Positions 18,418 through 26,981 are shown, counted from the first letter of the stretch. The stretch: DNA of 64,000 nt from Janthinobacterium sp. 64 (GCF_002813325.1 NZ_PHUG01000001.1:2728001-2792000); one strand, 5' to 3'. Program-made: numbers and translations. The notes: generated from the sequence alone by a model not told the origin.

Positions 18418-18968
18418 GATTTTGCACGCTTGCCAGGTTTGTCGTCCGGGCTGAGGAACTTGGCCACCTTGCCGCCCATCGACAGCATGCGCTGCAGAGT
18501 CGCCGGCGGCAGGTTTTTATAGTCGCTGTAGGTGCTGCTGAGCATTTCCAGGAAGGCCAGCACTTCACCCATGCGCGCCAGCGTTTCCGGCGGTATCGCC
18601 GCATCGTGTTCGCCCTCGATCGCGCATTCGCGCAGCACCGTCAGGGTGGGATCGATCTCACGCCGCTTGCGCTCTTCCATGATGACGCGGAAGATTTCCC
18701 ACACATCCTGCAGGGCGACGAAATGATCGCGCCGGTCCCCCATCACGTGCGTGATGCGCGCCAGGCCCCAGCTTTGCAATTCTTTGAGGCTGTTGCTGAC
18801 GTTCGACCTAGCCACGTTCAGGCTGGCCGCGATGTCTTCCGCCGTCAGCGGTTCGTTGGCCAGGAACAGCAGCGCGTGGATTTGCGCCACGGTGCGGTTG
18901 ACGCCCCAGCGGGTACCCATTTCCCCCCAATGGAGAATGTACTTTTGCGTGGTCGGACTCAGTTCCAT
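18414..18968 (-). CDS. GbsR/MarR-type transcriptional regulator
   Basis: The protein has 184 residues. Residues near 20-95 form a winged helix (AQIHALLFLANEPLTAEDIAASLNVARSNVSNSLKEL, wing in LARITHVMGDRRDHF), the arrangement of GbsR-like MarR regulators. The C-terminal helices should dimerise and sense a ligand. It starts the regulator-DUF4166-epimerase operon, whose genes overlap by ATGA. A perfect inverted repeat at 18981-18998 lies just upstream and is the likely self-regulatory operator. The ligand is unknown. Confidence 0.86.
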   Translation of the reverse strand: MELSPTTQKYILHWGEMGTRWGVNRTVAQIHALLFLANEPLTAEDIAASLNVARSNVSNSLKELQSWGLARITHVMGDRRDHFVALQDVWEIFRVIMEERKRREIDPTLTVLRECAIEGEHDAAIPPETLARMGEVLAFLEMLSSTYSDYKNLPPATLQRMLSMGGKVAKFLSPDDKPGKRAKS

Positions 18969-18975
18969 GATTTTC

Positions 18976-19017
18976 TCTTATTTCTGTCGTTACAGAAATG
19001 TAAGACGAAACAGAAAT
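18976..19017. promoter_or_regulatory. Inverted-repeat operator before the GbsR/MarR gene
   Basis: TTTCTGT (18981-18987) and ACAGAAA (18992-18998) form a perfect inverted repeat with a four-base centre. It is flanked by TCTTA and TAAGA in further symmetry, and a third ACAGAAAT half site lies at 19010-19017. The site is 12 bases upstream of the regulator's ATG, where a repressor would block its own transcription. Confidence 0.7.
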
Positions 19018-19035
19018 AGAGTCAAGCGCGACTCG

Positions 19036-20154
19036 TCAGGACTGTGCGGGAGGCTGCCCCATGGCGCGCAGGAAGGCTTGCTGCGAAGCGTGCAACTGGC
19101 CATAACCAAGTTCGCGGTACACAAGGCCGTGGCGCGGGGCCAGTTCAGCCAGGATGCGCGCCAGCGCCGGATAGTGGCGGTGGTTCCAGGTGGGGAACAG
19201 ATGGTGCGTCAGGTGCAGGTTCAAGCCGCCCAGCCAGTAACCGAGCCAACGCAAACGGCGCGGTTTTGGCGTCCAGTCGCAGGCCGTATAAAAGGTGTGC
19301 TGATACCAGTCGTGCGGCAAGGTGCCGTCTGGCCCCGGCTGGAAAAACTCCACTTCGGCCCAGTGCGTGCCGAGGATCAGCGCCACCAGCGCGCACGAAG
19401 CGATCATCTGTCCCACGAAATACGCGCCCAGCACCACGTTCCAGGCTATGCCATGCTGCTGCAGCACCCACATGGGCAGCGCCAGCACCAGCGCCACGTG
19501 GCCCAGCTTCCAGCCGAGGAACGACAGCCAGCCGCGCCAGCCCTGCAGCCGGCTGTGCGCGGCCACGGGCGTCTTGCCGAAGCGGTCCAGCCAGTCGCCA
19601 TACCAGTTCAGGTACGGCAGCGACAGGGCCGCCACCACGGGCCAGTACAGGTATTGATAGCGGTACTGGGGCGACCAGCGTTGGAACGGCGTCTGGCGCA
19701 GGAAGGGGTTCGGTTCCGTGTCGAGGTCATAGCCCTCCACGTTCGCATACGTATGGTGAAAATGCACGTGGCGGATGGTCCAGAAATCCGTGTCCACGCC
19801 CACGGGCAAGCCCACCAGGCGGATCAGGATGCGATTCAGGCGTCCCTGGCGAAAGACGGCGCTGTGGGCCGCGTCGTGCAGGGTATTCATGGCCAGCGCC
19901 ATGGCCGCGACCAGGCAGGCCACATAGCTGGCGACAAACGGCCAGGTGCCGTCGGCGCTCAAGGCCAGCGCATACAGCCCCGCCGTCAGCGCGGCCAGGA
20001 ACACGGCTTTCGCATGCAGGCGCGCGTCGCCGAAGCGGTGCCGTCCTTCGCTGGCGAGATAGGCGTCGGCACGCGCGCGCAGTTCGCGGCGGAAGGCGGA
20101 ATCGCGCGCGGGCTGGAAGCGCAGCGGCGGCAAGGAAGGCACAGGCTGCGTCAC
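19036..20154 (-). CDS. Membrane fatty-acid desaturase
   Basis: The protein has 372 residues and about five membrane helices. It carries the three His boxes of the acyl desaturase family: HDAAH at 93-97, HVHFHH near 129-134 and HLTHH at 314-318, which hold the di-iron centre. It should insert a double bond or oxygen into a long acyl chain at the inner membrane using O2 and electrons from a ferredoxin-like donor. The GTG start overlaps the stop of the preceding hydroxylase gene as GTGA (20151-20154), with GGGGAC upstream. It is the last gene of the seven-gene lipid-type operon. Confidence 0.88.
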   Translation of the reverse strand: MTQPVPSLPPLRFQPARDSAFRRELRARADAYLASEGRHRFGDARLHAKAVFLAALTAGLYALALSADGTWPFVASYVACLVAAMALAMNTLHDAAHSAVFRQGRLNRILIRLVGLPVGVDTDFWTIRHVHFHHTYANVEGYDLDTEPNPFLRQTPFQRWSPQYRYQYLYWPVVAALSLPYLNWYGDWLDRFGKTPVAAHSRLQGWRGWLSFLGWKLGHVALVLALPMWVLQQHGIAWNVVLGAYFVGQMIASCALVALILGTHWAEVEFFQPGPDGTLPHDWYQHTFYTACDWTPKPRRLRWLGYWLGGLNLHLTHHLFPTWNHRHYPALARILAELAPRHGLVYRELGYGQLHASQQAFLRAMGQPPAQS

Positions 20155-21266
20155 GCGCGCGTCCCCGCTGCGGCAGGCCACCACAGGCGGCGCGCACCGT
20201 CGAGGCCATGCGCCAGCAGCGCGGCCAAAAACACCATGCCCCATGCATCGCGCGCGCCATACCAGCCCAGGTACAGGGCCGGCATGGCCAGGGCGATGGC
20301 CACCCAGGCGATGGCGCCCCAGCGGCGCGCATCGGACAAGCCGCCCAGCGCCAGCGTACCGCTAAAAATCAAGGCGAACAGGATCGCCTGCTGCGCGCCG
20401 GCCAGCACCGCTTCGTGGTTGACGTAATAAATCACCAGGCCAAACAGGATCACGCCGCCGATGCCGATGAACAGCTCGGGCACGTGGAAGGTGCCACGCG
20501 ACTGCCAGTGCGGAAAGCGCGCGCGCAGCCAGGTAAATAATTTTCCGTTGCTGGCCAACAGCGGGTTGTGCGTGGGTGTCATGCCCTTCACGCCATAGCG
20601 CATTTCCACGCCATCGAGTTCCGGCTGGAAGCTGCCGAACAACCGGTCCCACAACAGCAGGGTGCCGCCGAAATTGCGGTTGATGTAGCGTTTATCGGTG
20701 CCGTGGTGCACGCGGTGGTGCGACGGCGTGATCATGAAACGATCGAGGATGCCGGACTTGTTCACCAGCGCATTGTGGTTGTAGAGCTGCACCGTGTAAT
20801 GCAGCGACGAGACGACGAGGAAGATTTCCAGCGGCACGCCCAGCACGGCCAGGATGGCGATGAAGGGGAAATTCGTCAGCGAGGAATACCAGGAATTGCG
20901 CACACCCAGCGACAGGTTGAAATGCTCGCCCTGGTGGTGCACCACGTGCACGGCCCACAGCAAAGGGATTTTATGGTGCAGCCGGTGCATCCAGTAAAAG
21001 CACAGGTCCCAGGCAAAAAACGCGAAGATCCATTGCGCCGCCACGGGCCACTGGTCGACGATGTGCAGGTTCACATGGCGCAGCAGCAGGGCGAAGGCCG
21101 CCACTTCCACGCCACGGAACACCCACATCAGGATATGGCCGGAATTGAGGTTGAAAATGACGTCTTTCCACGGCACCGGCGTCTTGCGCACCCATTTGAG
21201 TATCAGCAATTCGGCCAGCACGAAGGCCAGCATGATCAGGAACGACAGGGCAAATGGATTCATCAT
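20151..21266 (-). CDS. Sterol-desaturase-family (fatty acid hydroxylase) membrane protein
   Basis: The protein has 371 residues and a multi-helix membrane layout. His clusters of the fatty acid hydroxylase superfamily are present: HRLHH at 94-98, HVVHHQGEH at 107-115 and HHRVHH at 183-188. It probably hydroxylates or desaturates a lipid by di-iron chemistry. After residue 260 it has extra membrane helices. The ATG at 21266 overlaps the PAP2 stop by four bases. Bacteria of this group rarely make sterols, so a fatty-acid-derived substrate is more likely; the exact substrate is unknown. Confidence 0.87.
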   Translation of the reverse strand: MMNPFALSFLIMLAFVLAELLILKWVRKTPVPWKDVIFNLNSGHILMWVFRGVEVAAFALLLRHVNLHIVDQWPVAAQWIFAFFAWDLCFYWMHRLHHKIPLLWAVHVVHHQGEHFNLSLGVRNSWYSSLTNFPFIAILAVLGVPLEIFLVVSSLHYTVQLYNHNALVNKSGILDRFMITPSHHRVHHGTDKRYINRNFGGTLLLWDRLFGSFQPELDGVEMRYGVKGMTPTHNPLLASNGKLFTWLRARFPHWQSRGTFHVPELFIGIGGVILFGLVIYYVNHEAVLAGAQQAILFALIFSGTLALGGLSDARRWGAIAWVAIALAMPALYLGWYGARDAWGMVFLAALLAHGLDGARRLWWPAAAGTRA

Positions 21267-21901
21267 GGTGCGGTTTTGATGGAAACGGCGCGGCGGGCAG
21301 CCAAGGATACCTGCATTTTCGCCAGCATGCCGCCAGCGATGCCGACAGCCAGGCCGGCGGCCAGGTCGATGCTCACGTGCCGGCGCAGCGCGATGATGGC
21401 ATAACAGATGGCCACGCCCAGCACCACGGCCAGCGTGGAGCGCAGCAGCTGGCGTTTGTCGCACAAGGCCCACACGCACAGCAAGGTCAGGGCGCCATGC
21501 AGCGACGGCAGGCAGTTTTGCGTGGAGTCCGCCGCCTGCAACATGCGCAGCGCCTGCGTGCTCCAGGCATTCCCGTCACCCACGGGCGGATACGCGAGCG
21601 TGGTCGGATACAGCAGGAAGACCACGCCGCACGCCAGCGCGGAGAGCGCCATGGCGCGCGCCAGCCAGCGCACGCGCGCCGCATCGGCCGCCAGGTAGGC
21701 GTAGGGGATCAGGATGAAGAAGGACAGGTACAGCCAGATGGCGGCGTCCGTGTAGGGGATGGCGCGGTCGATGGCCGTTTCCGGCAGCAGCACGCCCTGC
21801 CCTTGCAGCACATCGCTGGAAAAATACACGAGGCCGACGCTGCCCCAGCCGGCCAGCAGATGCAGCAGGCGGCTGCGTACGGTCATGGAAGAAGGATTCA
21901 T
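21263..21901 (-). CDS. PAP2-superfamily membrane phosphatase
   Basis: The protein has 212 residues and about six membrane helices. It has PSLHGA (residues 132-137) and RRHVSID (173-179), which correspond to motifs 2 and 3 of the PAP2 acid phosphatase family, with catalytic His175 and Asp179. The first motif is degenerate, as in the inositolphosphorylceramide-synthase-like branch. It could remove phosphate from a lipid or transfer a phospho-head group. It overlaps both neighbours by four bases, so it belongs to the same operon. Confidence 0.83.
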   Translation of the reverse strand: MNPSSMTVRSRLLHLLAGWGSVGLVYFSSDVLQGQGVLLPETAIDRAIPYTDAAIWLYLSFFILIPYAYLAADAARVRWLARAMALSALACGVVFLLYPTTLAYPPVGDGNAWSTQALRMLQAADSTQNCLPSLHGALTLLCVWALCDKRQLLRSTLAVVLGVAICYAIIALRRHVSIDLAAGLAVGIAGGMLAKMQVSLAARRAVSIKTAP

Positions 21902-23193
21902 GCGGTGGCAAGACGCCGGATGCGGCGCCGTTTCATGGTGGGGTCAAAGGGAGGCAGTTCGCCGCTCGTCGTCCAGGCCAGGCCGTCGATGGCCACGCCC
22001 AGGCCCTGCAGCACCGTTGCCAGGTGCGCGCGCAGGGCGGCCAGGCCGACATCGTCGAGCGCCGCATGCAGCTGCAAGGCGCTGTCGCCCAACTGCGCCA
22101 AGCGGTAATCGGCGTCCGCCGGCAAGGCTTGCGCAAACGCGCGCGTCAGCACGTCGGCAAACACGGCGACGGGGGTGCCGCCACGTGCAGAGGGAAGCAG
22201 CAGCATGTCGTCGCAGCGTCCTTCGATGCCATCGATGGCGCGCGTGGCGCGGCCGCACGGGCATGGCGTGGCGCGCGCGATCAGGATGTCGTCCAGGCGG
22301 TAGCGCACGATGGGTTGCGTGATGCGCGTAAAGTCGGTAATCACGGGCACAAAACGACGCTGTTCCGCATCGAGCCATTGCGGCTCGATGTGCACGTATT
22401 CCTCGTTCAGGTGCAGCACGCCGTGCTCGCAGCTGCTGGCAAGAAAACCCTCGGTGGCCTGGTAGATTTCATGCACGGCGCCAAACGCCTGCACGATCAG
22501 CGCGCGGTCCTGCGCTTCCAGCACTTCGGCCACCGAGATGACTTTTTTCGGCGCCAGCGCCAGGCTGCCGTCGATGACGCGCAAGGCCAGTTGGCGCAGC
22601 ACCTGGGCTGGCGCGACGATCACAGTTGGCTGATAGCGCGCCAGCTGCGCGCACAGCGAATCGAACGGTTCGAACAGGTCGTAAAACGCAAAGGTCAGCC
22701 ACGGCGAGCGCACGGCCGTGTACAGATTGCTGTTCGCGCGCAGGAACAGCGCGACCTTTTCACCGGAAAACAAGCCGTCGGGCAGCGCCTTGGCCAGCAT
22801 CACGCCCGCCCATTGGGCCTTTTCGCGGGGGCTGACGGTAAACACGGCGCGCTTCGACGAGGTGCCCGACGATAGCCCCACGGTGATCTCGCCCACGGCG
22901 GGCGTGAAGTCGCGGCTATGCTCGGCCGCCATGGCCGCCTCCATCGCCTGCGCCAAAGTCACCCCTTGCGTGTTCATGGCGTCGAAATGCTCGAGCATCA
23001 GCGCCTTGTTCATCGTCGGCCACTGCGCCAGGGGCAGCTTGCGGTACGGCGCAAAATACGTGCTGCGCACGCACAGCACCTCGATGAAACGCGCCAGTTG
23101 CCGTTGCTGGTAGACGGCCAGCTGCGCGCGGTCCGTAAAGCGCAGGCGGCGCGTGCGCCAGTACGACAGCAACAGCCAGACAATGCGCTTCAC
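21898..23193 (-). CDS. Adenylate-forming enzyme related to coenzyme F390 synthetase
   Basis: The protein has 431 residues. It has the ATP-binding SSGTSSKR loop at 108-115, the YQATEG motif at 244-249, the RYRLDD motif at 297-302 and the GRCDD hinge near 325-329, in the order of the phenylacetate-CoA-ligase/F390-synthetase branch of the ANL superfamily. It should activate a carboxylate or alcohol as an adenylate. Betaproteobacteria lack the F420 used by real F390 synthetases, so the substrate must be something else, perhaps the acyl product of this operon. The GTG start overlaps the hydrolase stop as GTGA. Confidence 0.82.
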   Translation of the reverse strand: MKRIVWLLLSYWRTRRLRFTDRAQLAVYQQRQLARFIEVLCVRSTYFAPYRKLPLAQWPTMNKALMLEHFDAMNTQGVTLAQAMEAAMAAEHSRDFTPAVGEITVGLSSGTSSKRAVFTVSPREKAQWAGVMLAKALPDGLFSGEKVALFLRANSNLYTAVRSPWLTFAFYDLFEPFDSLCAQLARYQPTVIVAPAQVLRQLALRVIDGSLALAPKKVISVAEVLEAQDRALIVQAFGAVHEIYQATEGFLASSCEHGVLHLNEEYVHIEPQWLDAEQRRFVPVITDFTRITQPIVRYRLDDILIARATPCPCGRATRAIDGIEGRCDDMLLLPSARGGTPVAVFADVLTRAFAQALPADADYRLAQLGDSALQLHAALDDVGLAALRAHLATVLQGLGVAIDGLAWTTSGELPPFDPTMKRRRIRRLATA

Positions 23194-24020
23194 GGGCGGC
23201 CCGCCACGGCAATGTAGTCGAGAGTGTCTTCATGCGTGATGCGGATCTGCGCATTGCCCGACTGGTGCAGCTGGTGCAGCCGGTTCAAGGTGGCGTAGTA
23301 CGGCGCGCGCTTGTGCTGGATGATGAAGGACAGTTCCGACGGCCCGCGCAGTTGCTGGAAGCTTTCCGGCACCCAGGCCGCGTCCGACGCCAGCAGGGTC
23401 CAGCCGCCACCCTGCAGCACGAAGGCGCCCAGATGGCCGATGGCGTGGCCCGGCAAGTCGACGATGTAGATCTCTCCCGTGCCGCTGACGTCGCGCCCGT
23501 GTGTGAATGGCAGCAGGGCCGACGGCAAGGCCGTTTCGGGCACGCTTTCCACGAAATCGAGGCGGTCGGCGATATCGTTCGGCAGCAGTTCGGGCACGAA
23601 GGCCTGGCGCACGGCGGCCACGCCGGACAATCCCCGCACGGCGTCCCAGCCCACTTGTGACGCCATCAGCCGCGCGCCGGGAAAATCGCGCAGGCCGGCG
23701 ATATGGTCGGCGTGGAAGTGCGACAGCAGCAAGGTGTGGATGTCGCCGGGCGATACGCCCTGCGCGCGCAACTGGCCCTGCAGCGACTCGTTCTCGTCGA
23801 AAAAAATCGGCGTCACCCACGCATACAGGCGGTACACGCCTTTCGACGTGGCGGCGCGGAAGTGTTCGGCGTAACCGGTATCCCACAGATACAGGCCCGC
23901 GCGCGTCTCGATCAGGTAGGCGCGCGAGGGGAAGCAGCGGCTGGCCAGCCCGCTGCCTTTCAAGACCATGCAGGAAGGATGCGTGCAGTGGCCGACGCGA
24001 AACGCGGTGATGCTAGCCAT
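23190..24020 (-). CDS. Metallo-beta-lactamase-fold hydrolase
   Basis: The protein has 276 residues. It has the HFHADH metal-binding motif at 101-106 and later metal ligands in DLPGHAIGHLG and LASDAAW, as in glyoxalase II and lactonase-type members of the fold. It could act as a thioesterase or lactonase that releases a pathway product; this is inference. The ATG at 24020 has an AAGGAG site and overlaps the dehydrogenase gene by eight bases. Confidence 0.85.
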   Translation of the reverse strand: MASITAFRVGHCTHPSCMVLKGSGLASRCFPSRAYLIETRAGLYLWDTGYAEHFRAATSKGVYRLYAWVTPIFFDENESLQGQLRAQGVSPGDIHTLLLSHFHADHIAGLRDFPGARLMASQVGWDAVRGLSGVAAVRQAFVPELLPNDIADRLDFVESVPETALPSALLPFTHGRDVSGTGEIYIVDLPGHAIGHLGAFVLQGGGWTLLASDAAWVPESFQQLRGPSELSFIIQHKRAPYYATLNRLHQLHQSGNAQIRITHEDTLDYIAVAGRP

Positions 24021-25050
24021 TGCGCTCCTTGCCCACCTTGTGCGCCGCCGCTTCCTGGCGCATCCACTGCGCCGTCAGGGCGATGCCGTCCTGCAGGCTG
24101 ACGATGGGACGGTAGCCGAGCACCTTGCGCGCCTTGGCGTTATCGAGCGTCATGTCGAAACTGAGCGCGCCGATGCTGTAGGGCGTGAGCGCCGGTTCGC
24201 GGCGCGTAAAGCGCGAGGCGAACTGCATCAGGCGCGCGACTACCGCCAGCACGCGGTAAGGCACGCTGACGATTTCGAACGGCTGCTGCAGATGGTCGCA
24301 GAACAGGGTGCGCAAAATGTCGCACAGGCGCGCCGGTTCGCCATTCGTGATGTTGAAGGCGGCGCCGGAAGCGATGGTCTTGTGCACGGTGGCCAGCCAC
24401 ATCGCGTGCACGACGTTGTCGACATAAGTGATGTCGATGCTGGCCGCGCCGCCGTTGGGCAGCGGCAGCTTGCCGCCGCGATGTTCCAGCACGCGCGCCA
24501 GGCGCGGGATCAGCACCTGGTCGTGCGGGCCGAAGATGGCGCGCGGGCGCAGGATCACGCACGTCATGCCGCGCTGGCGGTCGACGCACTCCTGCACCAG
24601 CTTTTCCGCCATCGCCTTGCTGCGCGCATAGGCGTTGACGAAAGCGTCGGGGCGGAAGGTTTCCGGCACCTCGTAGCGGTTGCGGTAATCGAAATAGATG
24701 GCTGGCGTGGAGATGTGCACGAAGCGCGCCACGTGCAGGCTGGCGGCCGCGCGCAGCAGCTGCGCCGTGGCCGTGACGTTGGCGGCGATGAAGTCGCACT
24801 CGGCGCCCCATGGCGAGGACAGCGCGGCGCAGTGCCAGACGGCGTCCATGCCGCGCACCAGTTCGTCGACCTGGCGCGGCGAGGCTTGCGCCAGGTCGAG
24901 CGCGACGAATTGCGCACCCATGCGCTCGAGTTCGCGGCCCACGGCGGCGTTGCGTCCCGTGGCGCGCACTTCCACGCCCTGCGCCAGCAGGATGCGCACG
25001 GCATTGCGCCCCAAGCCCCCCGTCGCTCCCGTGACCAGTATCCGCCTCAT
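24013..25050 (-). CDS. Extended short-chain dehydrogenase (3-beta-HSD/OleD-like)
   Basis: The protein has 345 residues. It has the NAD(P) loop LVTGATGGLG near the N-terminus, the catalytic Ser in HIST and the YxxxK pair Tyr141/Lys145. This extended family includes 3-beta-hydroxysteroid dehydrogenases and OleD, which reduces the beta-keto product of a thiolase-like condensing enzyme. Reduction of a beta-keto lipid made by the adjacent ketosynthase is the simplest reading. The ATG at 25050 has an AAGGTGG site nine bases after the ketosynthase stop. Confidence 0.84.
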   Translation of the reverse strand: MRRILVTGATGGLGRNAVRILLAQGVEVRATGRNAAVGRELERMGAQFVALDLAQASPRQVDELVRGMDAVWHCAALSSPWGAECDFIAANVTATAQLLRAAASLHVARFVHISTPAIYFDYRNRYEVPETFRPDAFVNAYARSKAMAEKLVQECVDRQRGMTCVILRPRAIFGPHDQVLIPRLARVLEHRGGKLPLPNGGAASIDITYVDNVVHAMWLATVHKTIASGAAFNITNGEPARLCDILRTLFCDHLQQPFEIVSVPYRVLAVVARLMQFASRFTRREPALTPYSIGALSFDMTLDNAKARKVLGYRPIVSLQDGIALTAQWMRQEAAAHKVGKERNG

Positions 25051-25059
25051 CACACCACC

Positions 25060-26040
25060 TTACAGGTCAAGTATCATGCCGCCGATGGTCAGGCCTGCGG
25101 CCGTGCCCATCATCAGCAAACGCTGGCCGGCCACGGCCCGCCCCGTCATCACCGCCTCATGCAGGGCGGTGGGCAGGGAGGCAGCCACCTGGTTGCCATG
25201 CGTTTCAAAGATCTTGATGATTTTAGCATCGGGGACGTCGAGGATGCGCGCCGCATGCGCGAGTCCCAGCGGACTGGCCTGGTGCGGCACGACCACGTCG
25301 ACTTTTTCCAGTCCCGCGCCCGATTCCTGCATCAGTTCCGCGAGGAAATCCGGCATCACCTTGACGGCCAGGCGGAATACGGCCTTGCCATCCATGCGGA
25401 ACAGGTAGTCGCCCGGTTCGCAGCCGTTGCGCGGATTGCGCTCGGTGCCGCCGCCGCGGATTTCGCAGTAGCGCCGCCCTTCCGGATACGTGCCCATCTT
25501 GTAGGCGCGGATGCCGGCGCTGCCGTCACCGCGCTCGACGATGACGGCGGCGGCGCCGTCGCCAAAGATCATCGACGCTTCCGGCTCGCTCCAGTCGACC
25601 CCGCGCGAGGCCAGGTCGGACGAGACGATGGCGATGCGCCGGTAAGCACCGCCGGCCAGCATGGACGCGGCCACGCGGAAGGCGGCCATGAAACTGAGGC
25701 AGCTGGCATTGACGTCGAAGCTTTGCGTGCCGGGCGGCAAGCTCGCATGTTCGGCCACGAAGCAGGCCGTGTTCGGCAACGCCTGCTCGGGCACGCCGTT
25801 GGCGCAGATCAGCAAGTCGATGTCGGACGGACGCAGGCTGGCGTTCTTCAGCGCGTCGAGCAGGGCGGCGGCGCCCAGCTGGCTTTGCGATTCATCGGGC
25901 GCGGCGACAAAGCGCGACAGCACGCCGCTCTTGCGCAAGGTGTAGCCGGGCGGATGGCCCAGTGTCAGGTCCAGGCTGGCGGAAGTCACACTATGCGACG
26001 GCACGGCTTTGCCCGTCGCGATCAGGCGAACTGGAATCAT
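25060..26040 (-). CDS. FabH-like 3-oxoacyl-ACP synthase III
   Basis: The protein has 326 residues, the length of FabH. The catalytic triad is intact: Cys114 in VNASCLSF, His253 in VPHQAS and Asn283 in ETHGNQ. The chain ends with the GTAAGLTIGGM loop. Such enzymes condense an acyl-CoA or acyl-ACP with a malonyl or second acyl unit. Being first in an operon with tailoring enzymes, and away from the fatty-acid synthesis genes, it probably starts a dedicated lipid pathway rather than bulk fatty-acid synthesis. It begins 32 bases after the channel gene, with AAGG before its ATG. Confidence 0.88.
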   Translation of the reverse strand: MIPVRLIATGKAVPSHSVTSASLDLTLGHPPGYTLRKSGVLSRFVAAPDESQSQLGAAALLDALKNASLRPSDIDLLICANGVPEQALPNTACFVAEHASLPPGTQSFDVNASCLSFMAAFRVAASMLAGGAYRRIAIVSSDLASRGVDWSEPEASMIFGDGAAAVIVERGDGSAGIRAYKMGTYPEGRRYCEIRGGGTERNPRNGCEPGDYLFRMDGKAVFRLAVKVMPDFLAELMQESGAGLEKVDVVVPHQASPLGLAHAARILDVPDAKIIKIFETHGNQVAASLPTALHEAVMTGRAVAGQRLLMMGTAAGLTIGGMILDL

Positions 26041-26072
26041 GTTGGCCTTAACAAAGTAAATATGGTTATGAA

Positions 26073-26981
26073 TTAATCACGTGCCAGCGGCGGCAATGCG
26101 ACACCGCAGTTCTTGCAAAAGTTGGCATCGTCATCGAGCCCTTCTTTCAGGCACGTGGGACAGGTACGCGTGGTGACCAGCTTGGAACTGCGCTGCACCG
26201 TCATTTCGGCGCTGATAATGCCGGTAGGCACTGCCAGGATGCCCCAGCCGAGCAGCATCATCAGCGAAGCGATGGTGCGCCCGATGTCGGTCTTCGGCGT
26301 GATATCGCCGAAACCCACCGTGGTCATGGTGCTGATGGCCCAGTAAATCGACGTGGGGATGCTGCTGTAACCGTTCTCCGGCCCTTCCACGACGTACATC
26401 ACAGTACCCAACAGAAAGACCACCATCATGACAAAAGACAAGAAAATGAGGATCTTGCGCCGGCTGGCCAGCAAGGCCCGCCCCAGCACCGTGTATTCAT
26501 GCACATACGACGTGAGCTTGAGGATACGGAACATGCGCAGCAGGCGCAAAATACGCACGTCGATCAGCACGTGCGCGCCCGGCAGCAGCAAGCCGATGTA
26601 GGTCGGCACGATGGCCAGCAAGTCGATGACGCCGAAAAAACTCTTGGCGTAGCGCACCGGATGCTGCAGGCACGCCAGGCGGGCAAAATATTCGATGGTA
26701 AATAGAATGGTGAAAAACCATTCGAGCGCCGTCAGCCAGGTGCCATAGCGCTCGGCCATGGAAGCGACACTGCTGAGCACCACCACCGTCACGCTGATCA
26801 GGATGGCGGCGATCAGCAGCAAATCAAAAGCGCGGCCCGTGCGCGTTTCCGCCTCGAAAATGACGGTGTACACCTGCTCGCGCCAGCCCCGCTCGGGCTT
26901 GCCAAATTTTTGCTGCGTTTCCTGCGCCGCCAGCTGCTGCGGCGTCAACGGTGCCGCTGCGCTCTTCGTCGCGGCTTTCAT
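26073..26981 (-). CDS. Voltage-sensor-type potassium channel with zinc-ribbon tail
   Basis: The protein has 302 residues and six membrane helices. The S4 helix has Arg at every third place (R143, R146, R149, R152) as in voltage sensors. The pore loop has the potassium selectivity filter TVGFGD (221-226). After S6 a short C-terminus carries CPTC (274-277) and CKNC (289-292), a zinc-ribbon. It should pass K+ at the inner membrane. The tail could tune gating with metal or redox state; this is inference. It sits 80 bases downstream of a KefB-type antiporter gene on the same strand. Confidence 0.87.
   Translation of the reverse strand: MKAATKSAAAPLTPQQLAAQETQQKFGKPERGWREQVYTVIFEAETRTGRAFDLLLIAAILISVTVVVLSSVASMAERYGTWLTALEWFFTILFTIEYFARLACLQHPVRYAKSFFGVIDLLAIVPTYIGLLLPGAHVLIDVRILRLLRMFRILKLTSYVHEYTVLGRALLASRRKILIFLSFVMMVVFLLGTVMYVVEGPENGYSSIPTSIYWAISTMTTVGFGDITPKTDIGRTIASLMMLLGWGILAVPTGIISAEMTVQRSSKLVTTRTCPTCLKEGLDDDANFCKNCGVALPPLARD

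Noticed and set aside
19036..26040. Interpretation as an OleABCD long-chain olefin cluster
   Set aside because: The ketosynthase and dehydrogenase resemble OleA and OleD in type, but the OleB alpha/beta hydrolase and the OleC beta-lactone synthetase are absent, and the adenylating enzyme belongs to another branch.
23968..26076. 702-codon plus-strand frame over the ketosynthase and dehydrogenase genes
   Set aside because: Low-complexity antisense translation without any domain; the minus-strand genes have intact catalytic motifs.
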